Assembly: GCA_900540255.1 (NCBI GenBank)
Contig: UQFE01000029.1
Span: 1 to 29,235 of the forward strand
Reading direction: 5' to 3'
Source of the DNA: an uncultured Clostridium sp.
GTDB taxonomy: Bacteria; Bacillota; Clostridia; Clostridiales; Clostridiaceae
DNA length: 29,235 nt
Position numbers and translations under genes: made by a program. Shown here piece by piece: positions 23,560 to 29,235 of the stretch; positions within the stretch are counted from its first letter, which is position 1; the number at the start of each line of letters is the position of its first letter. Below the pieces are notes generated by a model. The model did not search any database, had not been told where the DNA came from, and saw nothing but the letters and a program-made list of their open reading frames with translations.

Positions 23560-24222
23560 TTATTGAGATAATATTAATGTTATATTATAGTGTTCTCCTG
23601 TTAAATTAAAAAGAAGAGCTTCTAATGATTTTTGTGAATTTTGGAGTGTTTGATTAAAAAAGTTTTGATTATTCATTTGCTTGCGAAACATATCATTAGC
23701 ACTTGAGTAAAGTTCATTTATTTCTTCAGAAGAAAGTTTTAAATCTCCAAATCTAAAAAAACCAACTTCTGTATCACCATAAATCGTTTTATTTTCATCA
23801 ATATCAATGCTAAAAATATCAATTTTAGGAACTGTAATTTTTATGTCTTTAGTAGAATTATTTATTTTTATATTATTATTAGATAATGATGAAAAATCGA
23901 TTGAATAGGAACAATTAGCAAAGAAGGTAATTTTCTTTGATTTTTTAAATATATCTAAATTAAAATAAGTATTATCAACAGTTAAGGTTTGACTAAGTTC
24001 TATTTCTAGTGGAATTAGTTTATTAACATCTTTTATTTTATTAATTATAGTGTCTTCAGTTAAAATATTATTAGATTGTATATTTAATGATTGTGGCAAT
24101 AATTTTTGTATTTTAGTTGGATATTTAATATATATAAACACTAACAATATTAATAAAACCAAAAAAATTTTTTTAAAAACATTAAGAGTTTTTTTCTTTA
24201 TATATATATAAATAATACTCAC
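23560..24222 (-). CDS. DUF4230 family membrane-anchored protein
   Basis: A 220-residue protein with one N-terminal membrane helix (about residues 17-34, FKKIFLVLLILLVFIYIKY) and an extracytoplasmic beta-rich domain. The segment KKITFFANCSYSIDFSSLSNNNI followed by STKDIKITVPKIDIFSIDIDENKTIYGDTEVGFF matches the pattern of the DUF4230 family, whose function is unknown. The C-terminus is helical. The start is uncertain: the GTG at 24222 sits inside the GAGGTGAG ribosome binding site, so translation might begin at the ATT codons just beyond, and the next in-frame choices are poor. It is a single-gene unit. Confidence 0.75.
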   Translation of the reverse strand: MSIIYIYIKKKTLNVFKKIFLVLLILLVFIYIKYPTKIQKLLPQSLNIQSNNILTEDTIINKIKDVNKLIPLEIELSQTLTVDNTYFNLDIFKKSKKITFFANCSYSIDFSSLSNNNIKINNSTKDIKITVPKIDIFSIDIDENKTIYGDTEVGFFRFGDLKLSSEEINELYSSANDMFRKQMNNQNFFNQTLQNSQKSLEALLFNLTGEHYNITLILSQ

Positions 24223-24319
24223 CTCATTTAGCTTTAATATAATAATTTACAAATTAATATATTAAGAGAAATAATAGGATATTCCATTAATTAAGAGTTG
24301 AGTTTAACATAAAGATTAG

Positions 24320-24349
24320 TTGAGTTTTTTATTAGTTTATTTGTATAAT
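24320..24349 (+). promoter_or_regulatory. Promoter of GNAT-antiterminator operon
   Basis: TTGAGT (24320-24325), an 18-base spacer and TATAAT (24344-24349), about 36 bases before the GNAT start codon. Confidence 0.65.
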
Positions 24350-24384
24350 AATAATATCTTAAAATATGGGTTAGGAGAATTAGT

Positions 24385-25314
24385 ATGAATAATCAAAAGG
24401 GAGTAAATATAGAGCTTATAAAAGGTACATTAGATGATTATATAATTAAAGATAAAGATAAAATAGTAATAGGAAGATTTACTATAACAGAGCTTGATAA
24501 AGAAAATAAAAAATGCAATTTGAAGTTAAGATTTTATAGAGAAGATAATTATGATTTATTAAAGGTAACTTTAGAAGCAATATTGAAAGCTATATTTAAA
24601 AATAATAATATTTTTAAGGTTAATATAACGGTTAGTGAAAATATAAATTTAAAACCATTCTTAGATAGTGGATTTGTACTAGAAGCTATTTTTACAGATA
24701 ATATATTTATAAAGGGAAGTTTTTATGATGAATTAAGCTTTGGAATTAATAGACATGATTATTTAAATTCAAATAGAGCTAATATAGTTGAATTAGTAGG
24801 TAAAAATGTAGTAGTTAGAAATTTTACACCTGATGATGCACAAGAATTATTAGAGTATTATATAAGAAACAATGAACATTTAAGAGAGTTTGAACCGGTA
24901 AGGGATAATAGCTTTTTTACTTATGAAGCTCAAAGGGAGCTATTGCTAGAAAGTTATAGACAATTAATGACTGGAGTAGGAAGTGATTTAGGAATATATC
25001 TAGATGGAAAACTTATTGGAAAAGCTAAAATTTCAAATATTGTTTATGGAGTATTTAAAAATGGAATATTAGGATATTCTATAGATAAGAATTATGAAGG
25101 AAGAGGATATATGAAAGAATCTATAAACCTAATAATAAATTATGCAAAAGATTATTTAGATTTACATAGATTAGAAGCTTCTGTATTAACGACTAATGAA
25201 AGATCAAAGGGAGTTTTATTATCTTGTGGATTTGAAGAAATAGGTCTTAATAAACAGTATTTGTATATAAACGGAAAATGGAGTGATCATATTACATTTT
25301 ATAAAATTCTTTAA
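24385..25314 (+). CDS. GNAT acetyltransferase with duplicated N-terminal half
   Basis: A 309-residue protein whose C-terminal part (about 142-309) is a full RimJ/RimL-type GNAT acetyltransferase: VGKNVVVRNFTPDDAQELLEYY at the start, LGIYLDGKLIGKAKI, the acetyl-CoA loop YEGRGYMKE (R/Q-x2-G-x-G/A), and the HRLEASVLTTNERSKGVLLSCGFEE block. The first 140 residues look like a second, degenerate GNAT domain (VIGRFTITELDKEN, then FLDSGFVLEAIF), lacking the CoA-binding loop. Substrate unknown; RimJ/RimL relatives acetylate protein N-termini, others small amines. It lies 21 bases before the antiterminator gene and is probably co-transcribed with it. Start ATG with a TAGGAGA ribosome binding site. Confidence 0.85.
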   Translation: MNNQKGVNIELIKGTLDDYIIKDKDKIVIGRFTITELDKENKKCNLKLRFYREDNYDLLKVTLEAILKAIFKNNNIFKVNITVSENINLKPFLDSGFVLEAIFTDNIFIKGSFYDELSFGINRHDYLNSNRANIVELVGKNVVVRNFTPDDAQELLEYYIRNNEHLREFEPVRDNSFFTYEAQRELLLESYRQLMTGVGSDLGIYLDGKLIGKAKISNIVYGVFKNGILGYSIDKNYEGRGYMKESINLIINYAKDYLDLHRLEASVLTTNERSKGVLLSCGFEEIGLNKQYLYINGKWSDHITFYKIL

Positions 25315-25335
25315 ATTCACTCGGAGGTAATTGCT

Positions 25336-26187
25336 ATGGGAGTTAATATAAAAAAAGGTATTGTAATCAAAGCCTTAAACAATAATATGGTTCTTATTAA
25401 GGAACAAGGAGTAGAAAAGATTTTATTGGCTAAAGGAATCGGATTCAATAAAAAGTTTGGAGATATTTTAGAAGATAATTTAGAAGTAGATAAAGTTTTT
25501 TCAATTGAAGATAAAAAAAATCAAGAAAACTTAAAGGAAGTTTATAATAGGGTTGATGGTGAATTTGTAGCTATTTGTGAAGAGGCATTGGCTGAAATAT
25601 CAGAAGAATTAGGTGAGGAGCTTAATGAAACAATACATATTGGATTAATAGATCATTTAGCTATAGCAATGAAGAGGTTAAAAAACAAAGAGCAAATAAA
25701 TAATCCTTTTATTGTAGAAATTGAAACATTATATAGTGTTGAATTTGAAATGGCAAAGAAGATAGTAAATAAGTTACAAGACAAATATGAAATAGATTTT
25801 CCAGAAGGAGAAATTGGATTTATAACTTTACATATACATTCTGCAAGAAATGGAAAGATGCTTTCTAATAGTATTAAATATAGTTATTTATCAAATAAAA
25901 TAATAATTTATATAGAAGAAAAGTTTAATTCTAAAATAGATAAGAGATCTTTAGATTATGCTAGATTTTTGTCACATGTTAGGTTTACTATTGAGAGAGT
26001 GTTAACAGATACAGTTTTAAAAAATGATTTAACTGAAATTATTAAGAAGTCATATCCTGTATCTTATGAAATAGCAGAAGGGGCTTCTAAGATAATAGAA
26101 GAAACACTTGATAAAAAAGTATGCGATGATGAAGTTGCATATATAGCAATGCATGTTGAAAGGTTTAGAGTAGCATTACAAAAATAA
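25336..26187 (+). CDS. glcT: PRD-type transcription antiterminator (GlcT/LicT family)
   Basis: RNA-binding antiterminator controlled by the phosphotransferase system. Residues 1-60 form the co-antiterminator RNA-binding domain (VIKALNNNMVLIKEQGVEKILLAKGIGFNKKFGD), followed by two PTS regulation domains, PRD1 (about 70-175, with HIGLIDHLAIAMKR and FITLHIHSARN) and PRD2 (about 180-283, ending VAYIAMHVERFR). The histidines in these PRD motifs are expected phosphorylation sites. Length 283 is typical. I name it GlcT because the downstream divergent crr and EIICB leaders carry matching RAT elements, one close to the Bacillus subtilis ptsG RAT as I remember it. CGGAGG precedes the ATG. LicT-type function remains possible. 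Confidence 0.9.
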   Translation: MGVNIKKGIVIKALNNNMVLIKEQGVEKILLAKGIGFNKKFGDILEDNLEVDKVFSIEDKKNQENLKEVYNRVDGEFVAICEEALAEISEELGEELNETIHIGLIDHLAIAMKRLKNKEQINNPFIVEIETLYSVEFEMAKKIVNKLQDKYEIDFPEGEIGFITLHIHSARNGKMLSNSIKYSYLSNKIIIYIEEKFNSKIDKRSLDYARFLSHVRFTIERVLTDTVLKNDLTEIIKKSYPVSYEIAEGASKIIEETLDKKVCDDEVAYIAMHVERFRVALQK

Positions 26188-26212
26188 AATAGCTCTAAAG
26201 CAGCTTTATGTT

Positions 26213-26262
26213 AAACAGCCCCCTGTCACTTGAACAGAGGGCTGTTTGGTTTTGGGGTTTTA
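26213..26262 (+). terminator. Terminator after glcT
   Basis: AAACAGCCC (26213-26221) pairs with GGGCTGTTT (26239-26247) and CTGT with ACAG inside, with one internal mismatch; TTTT-containing sequence follows. It lies between convergent glcT and crr. A small AAAGC/GCTTT hairpin precedes it. Confidence 0.78.
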
Positions 26263-26278
26263 TTAACTATTTTTTATT

Positions 26279-26809
26279 TTAAATCTCGAAATTTAAAACT
26301 ACATCTTTACCAGCAGTAACTGATCCGGATTCAACTGCATTAATTGATTTAGCAGCATCTACATTAGTTATTAAGACTGGAGTAGCAAGAGATAATCCTT
26401 TTCCTAAGATGAATTCTCTATCAATTTTGATTATAGGAGTACCAGCTTTTACCTTTGTACCAGCTTCAACTAATTGTTCAAAACCTTCACCATTTAATCC
26501 AACTGTATCAACACCTATATGAACTAATAATTCTAATCCATTTTCTAATGTCATTGCAAATGCATGCTTAGTTTTGAATACTAATGATAATTCTCCATCA
26601 GCAGGAGCAACAACTGTATCACCAGTTACCATTATAGCAGCTCCATCCCCAGCCATTTTACCAGCAAAAACTGGGTCTGGTACTTCAGATAAAGGAATTA
26701 AATCTCCGTTTGCAACTGCAACTAAAGCATTTTTTGGTGCTTCAGAAGCAATGTTTGATTCTACTTTTGTTTCAGATTTTCCAAATAATTTCTTGAAAAA
26801 ATTAGCCAT
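26279..26809 (-). CDS. crr: PTS glucose-type EIIA component
   Basis: Cytosolic phosphocarrier that receives phosphate from HPr and passes it to an EIIB domain. It is 176 residues long with a 25-residue basic N-terminal extension, then the EIIA-Glc fold: DPVFAGKMAGDGAAI, APADGELSLVFKTKHAF with His82, and the phosphorylated His97 in LLVHIGVDTVGL. It probably supplies the EIIA function missing from the EIICB protein encoded divergently at 27229. The AGGAAAT ribosome binding site is modest. Expression should be set by the RAT/terminator in its 140-base leader (26888-26945). Confidence 0.95.
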   Translation of the reverse strand: MANFFKKLFGKSETKVESNIASEAPKNALVAVANGDLIPLSEVPDPVFAGKMAGDGAAIMVTGDTVVAPADGELSLVFKTKHAFAMTLENGLELLVHIGVDTVGLNGEGFEQLVEAGTKVKAGTPIIKIDREFILGKGLSLATPVLITNVDAAKSINAVESGSVTAGKDVVLNFEI

Positions 26810-26887
26810 AATATTTCCTGATTAAAATCAGGGTTCACATCCTTTCTAAAAATAAGATTACACAATTTTTATAGGTATAAAATAAAA

Positions 26888-26927
26888 AGGCATAAGTATA
26901 TCTTTAATTAAAGATTAACTTATGCCT
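26888..26927 (-). terminator. Attenuator terminator in the crr leader
   Basis: AGGCATAAGT and ACTTATGCCT (26918-26927 and 26888-26897 read on the minus strand) form a 10-pair stem, with an inner palindrome TCTTTAATTAAAGA. On the minus strand it is followed by TTTTTATTTT. It stands upstream of crr, not after a gene, so it acts as a leader attenuator. Its first arm is also the end of the RAT at 26918-26945. Confidence 0.85.
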
Positions 26928-26945
26928 GATTTAACAGTAACACGT
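26918..26945 (-). promoter_or_regulatory. Ribonucleic antiterminator (RAT) of crr
   Basis: On the minus strand the element reads ACGTGTTA, stem CTG-loop-CAG, then GCATAAGT. AC pairs with GT at the base, two internal loops (GTG/TAA and TTA/GCA) follow, and the CTG/CAG stem caps it. This is the GlcT-type RAT layout, close to the Bacillus subtilis ptsG leader as I recall it. It overlaps the attenuator's first arm, so forming the RAT excludes the terminator. Confidence 0.82.
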
Positions 26946-26955
26946 TTCATAATAA

Positions 26956-26984
26956 ATTATATATTTTTGATAATAATATGTCAA
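26956..26984 (-). promoter_or_regulatory. Promoter of crr
   Basis: On the minus strand: TTGACA (complement of 26979-26984), exactly 17 bases, TATAAT (complement of 26956-26961), a perfect consensus promoter. Transcription starts near 26949, immediately before the RAT. Confidence 0.9.
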
Positions 26985-27020
26985 TATGTCACAGTAAATA
27001 ATTAGGAAATCAAAAAAAGA

Positions 27021-27035
27021 AAGAAAACGTTGACA
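27021..27035 (+). promoter_or_regulatory. Possible cre site at nagE promoter
   Basis: AAGAAAACGTTGACA fits the CcpA-binding cre consensus WTGNAANCGNWNNCW at all but one position (A for T at position 2) and overlaps the -35 box of nagE. Binding there would repress transcription. This is a single degenerate match and could be chance. Confidence 0.35.
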
Positions 27036-27058
27036 AAAGTGAATAATAACTTTATAAT
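27030..27058 (+). promoter_or_regulatory. Promoter of nagE-like EIICB gene
   Basis: TTGACA (27030-27035), exactly 17 bases, TATAAT (27053-27058). This is a perfect consensus promoter facing right. Transcription starts near 27065 and gives a leader of about 165 bases that contains the RAT and attenuator. Confidence 0.92.
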
Positions 27059-27095
27059 AAAAAAGTAATAATTAAATTTACGTTTAAGTTATGAG

Positions 27096-27126
27096 GCGTG
27101 CAACCATGTAAAAATGGGCATTAGCT
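27096..27126 (+). promoter_or_regulatory. Ribonucleic antiterminator (RAT) of nagE-like gene
   Basis: GCGTGCAA (27096-27103), upper stem CCAT/ATGG (27104-27107 with 27114-27117), then GCATTAGC (27118-27125). It has the same layout as the crr RAT: basal pairs GC/GC, internal loops GTG/TTA and CAA/GCA, and a capping stem. Relative to crr the basal A-T pair becomes G-C and the capping stem changes on both sides, so structure is kept while sequence differs. Its end overlaps the first arm of the terminator at 27123. Confidence 0.78.
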
Positions 27127-27161
27127 GAAAGGAATGTATTATATTCTTTTCAGCTTTTTTT
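27123..27161 (+). terminator. Attenuator terminator in the nagE leader
   Basis: AGCTGAAAGGAAT (27123-27135), 7-base loop, ATTCTTTTCAGCT (27143-27155), 13 pairs with one wobble, followed by seven T residues. It lies between the promoter and the start codon, so transcription of the gene requires antitermination. Confidence 0.92.
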
Positions 27162-27228
27162 ATTTGTAAAATGGCATTTTTGCAAGTCTTGTAAAATTAA
27201 CAAAAGAGGAGATAGGAGGAGCTCTATT

Positions 27229-28674
27229 ATGATGAAGTATTTACAAAAGTTGGGTAAATCATTAATGCTTCCTGTTGCATGTTTACCAGTAGCTGCAATT
27301 CTTATGGGGATTGGATACTGGATAGATCCTACAGGATGGGGAGCAAATAATATTGCAGCAGCATTTTTAATTAAAGCAGGGAGCGCATTAGTAGATAATA
27401 TGGCAATATTATTTGCTATTGGTGTTGGTGTTGGTATGTCAGATGATAATGATGGTACAGCAGGATTAGCTGGGCTTGTTTCATGGTTAATGATTACAAC
27501 ATTATTATCAACAGATGCAGTTGCAATGTTTAAAGGAATAGATGTAGAGTTAGTACCAGCTGCATTTTCGAAGATTCAAACTCAATTTATTGGTATAATA
27601 GCAGGTTTAATAGGTGCAGGATGTTACAATAAGTTTAAAAACACTAAGTTGCCACCAGCTTTAGGATTTTTTAGTGGTAAGAGATGTGTTGCCATAGTAA
27701 CTGCTGCAATGTCATTAGTTGCAACAATAATATTATTATTTGTATGGCCAGTTGTATATGGAGGATTAGTTTCATTTGGTGAACTTATAGTTTCTACTGG
27801 AGCAGTAGGAGCTGGTATATACGGTTTTTCAAATAGAATATTAATTCCATTTGGTCTTCACCATGCATTAAATTCAGTATTTTGGTTTGATGTTGCTGGT
27901 ATAAATGATATTGCTAAGTTCTGGGGAACTGCAGAAGGTGGAATTTTAGGTCAAACAGGTATGTATATGGCAGGATTTTTCCCAGTTATGATGTTTGGGT
28001 TACCAGCAGCAGCTTTAGCTATGTATCATACAGCTAAAGATAATAAAAAGAAAGCTATAGCAGGTTTATTATTAGCTGCAGGATTAGCATCATTCTTTAC
28101 AGGTGTTACAGAACCATTAGAATTTGCATTTATGTTCTTGGCACCAGGATTATATGTAGTACATGCAGTATTAACTGGTATTACATTTGGTGTTGTTGCT
28201 GCACTTCCAGTAAGAGCTGGATTTAACTTTAGTGCTGGTTTAGTAGACTGGGTTTTAAGTTTTAAGGCTCCATTTGCTGAAAATCCACTTTGGTTAATAG
28301 GAATTGGATTAATTGTTGCAGTTATATATTATGTAATATTTAGATTTGTTATAACTAAATTTAACTTAAAAACTCCAGGTAGAGAAGATGATGAAGAATT
28401 AGGAAATGAAGAAACAAAAATTTCTAATAATGATTTTACTAAAAGAGCAGAAATTATTTTAGAAGGATTAGGTGGAAAAGATAATTTAGTTTGTATTGAT
28501 AACTGTGTAACAAGATTACGTTTAGAGGTTAAAGATTATGAAAAGATAAATGAAAAGACTATAAGGTCATCAGGTATTTCAGGAATAATTAGACCCGGAA
28601 AAACAAGTATACAAATAATAGTAGGTACACAAGTTCAATTCGTAGCAGATGAATTAAAGAAATTATGTAAATAA
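27229..28674 (+). CDS. nagE: PTS EIICB transporter, N-acetylglucosamine type
   Basis: Membrane sugar transporter that phosphorylates its substrate during uptake. Residues 1 to about 385 are the EIIC channel with some ten hydrophobic segments; residues about 400-481 are EIIB with the phosphorylated Cys426 in IDNCVTRLRLEV. EIIC segments GMYMAGFFPVMMFGLPAAAL, FTGVTEPLEFAFMFLAP and FNFSAGLVDW, and the linker FNLKTPGRED, resemble E. coli NagE more than PtsG, so N-acetylglucosamine is the likely substrate; glucose cannot be excluded. Unlike NagE it lacks a fused EIIA domain and presumably uses the crr product. The ribosome binding site is AGGAGG. Control is by GlcT antitermination in the leader. 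Confidence 0.93.
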   Translation: MMKYLQKLGKSLMLPVACLPVAAILMGIGYWIDPTGWGANNIAAAFLIKAGSALVDNMAILFAIGVGVGMSDDNDGTAGLAGLVSWLMITTLLSTDAVAMFKGIDVELVPAAFSKIQTQFIGIIAGLIGAGCYNKFKNTKLPPALGFFSGKRCVAIVTAAMSLVATIILLFVWPVVYGGLVSFGELIVSTGAVGAGIYGFSNRILIPFGLHHALNSVFWFDVAGINDIAKFWGTAEGGILGQTGMYMAGFFPVMMFGLPAAALAMYHTAKDNKKKAIAGLLLAAGLASFFTGVTEPLEFAFMFLAPGLYVVHAVLTGITFGVVAALPVRAGFNFSAGLVDWVLSFKAPFAENPLWLIGIGLIVAVIYYVIFRFVITKFNLKTPGREDDEELGNEETKISNNDFTKRAEIILEGLGGKDNLVCIDNCVTRLRLEVKDYEKINEKTIRSSGISGIIRPGKTSIQIIVGTQVQFVADELKKLCK

Positions 28675-28686
28675 GTTTGATATAGA

Positions 28687-28721
28687 AGGTCGTACATTAA
28701 TTAAAGTGTACGATCTTTTTG
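28687..28721 (+). terminator. Terminator of nagE-like gene
   Basis: AGGTCGTACA (28687-28696), 10-base loop, TGTACGATCT (28707-28716) with one G-T pair, then five T residues. It starts 12 bases after the stop codon. Confidence 0.88.
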
Positions 28722-29134
28722 TATTTAGTTAATTATATATTTTTTAGAAAGTTAAGATTTTTAAAATGTAATGCTTATAAATGTAAAATGCTTATATTAT
28801 GATAGTATTTTTTTATGAAAATACTATAAGGTGAAATAATTTTAAAAAAGTAAGTAAATTATAAAATATAATTATGTACATTGTTTTTAATATAGTGATA
28901 ATACTTGAATTTTTTATAAATAAAAGATTAACTTATCCAGGTGTATCAATTGACGAAATATAGAGAAAAATAATGAAAAATAAAGAAATATAAGAATATA
29001 TTCATTATATGAATAAAAAATAAGTTTAAAAGTAAAGTTATTATGATATTATAAGTTATGTCCTAAGGGACAATAGGTAAGTCGAAAGAGAAAGTTTTTA
29101 AAACATCTAAACAAAAAAATGTTGAAAAAAGATG
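28722..29134. other. Gene-free A/T-rich region upstream of rRNA promoter
   Basis: No coding frame is visible. Additional weak promoter-like pairs occur (for example TTGACG at 28950-28955, and TATTATAAG near 29045-29053), as is common ahead of rRNA operons with tandem promoters. A/T tracts could act as an UP element. I do not assign these firmly. Confidence 0.4.
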
Positions 29135-29163
29135 TTGACAAAAAAGTTTTTCGATGATAGGAT
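29135..29163 (+). promoter_or_regulatory. Promoter of rRNA operon
   Basis: TTGACA (29135-29140), exactly 17 bases, TAGGAT (29158-29163), with A/T-rich sequence upstream. Strong rrn promoters of clostridia look like this. Confidence 0.82.
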
Positions 29164-29235
29164 AAAGAAGTCGCTTCGGTGCGACAGAGTAAATGGTCTT
29201 TGAAAATTGAACAGAATATAGTTAAAGTAAACCAG
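29164..29235 (+). other. Start of rRNA operon leader, cut by window edge
   Basis: The transcript would begin near 29170 with the small hairpin GTCGC-TTCGGT-GCGAC (29171-29186), then GGTCTTTGAAAATTGAACAG (about 29195-29214). This is the element found upstream of 16S genes (and in spacers) in many clostridia, where it takes part in antitermination and processing. The 16S gene itself is not in the window, so the assignment is by motif only. Confidence 0.75.

Noticed and set aside
29164..29235. A 16S rRNA gene start within the window
   Set aside because: Only the promoter and leader motif are present; none of the 16S 5' sequence is visible before the edge.
1..29235. CRISPR array, prophage, transposon or toxin-antitoxin locus
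   Set aside because: I looked for regularly spaced repeats, transposase or integrase frames, terminal inverted repeats and paired small genes and found none that hold up.

Overview
The window is low-GC Firmicute chromosome and fits Clostridium sensu stricto (cluster I). The signs are strongly AT-rich DNA, strong GGAGG-type ribosome binding sites, frequent TTG/GTG starts, the large Bacillus-type SRP RNA with an Alu domain, the tadA/tRNA-Ser/ffs/dnaX/ybaB/recR/yaaL/bofA order, and an archaeal-type PEP carboxylase of the kind known from C. perfringens. I cannot name the species. It is core chromosome: I see no transposase, integrase, phage gene, CRISPR array or plasmid gene.

Left part (1-7440): a NodB-type polysaccharide deacetylase lipoprotein and a small helical protein read rightward and converge on a DEAD-box RNA helicase. 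Next come a possible orphan small RNA, plsC, a stay-green (SGR) domain protein, tRNA-Arg(CCT), a DUF368/PopT-type undecaprenyl-phosphate translocase and a CNNM/CBS (HlyC/CorC) membrane protein.

Middle (7441-17640): tadA-lgt, tRNA-Ser(GGA) and the SRP RNA. An insertion relative to the usual clostridial order follows: ppcA (+) facing the thyA-folA operon (-). After it come dnaX, ybaB/ebfC and recR, a DegV-family lipid-binding protein (-), then yaaL and bofA. This block serves translation, protein export, DNA replication and repair, nucleotide supply and sporulation control.

Right part (17640-24230): a cysteine-rich 61-residue protein with its own promoter and hairpin, a serA-DUF1015-serC serine operon with no recognisable serB, mtnN (-), tcdA (+) and a DUF4230 membrane-anchored protein (-).

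Sugar-uptake end (24320-28720): a two-domain GNAT acetyltransferase and a GlcT/LicT-type antiterminator read rightward. They are followed by divergent crr (EIIA, -) and nagE-like EIICB (+). Both divergent genes have a consensus promoter and a leader with an intrinsic terminator overlapped by a ribonucleic antiterminator (RAT) element. The two RATs share single-stranded positions and their stems covary, so one antiterminator probably controls both genes. This is the most informative regulatory structure in the window.

The last ~100 bases are a consensus rRNA-operon promoter and the start of an rrn leader; the 16S gene would begin beyond the edge. I found no convincing wholly new system. The best leads are the dual RAT regulon, the SGR homologue, the DUF1015 gene in place of serB, the cysteine-rich protein and the orphan small RNA candidate.
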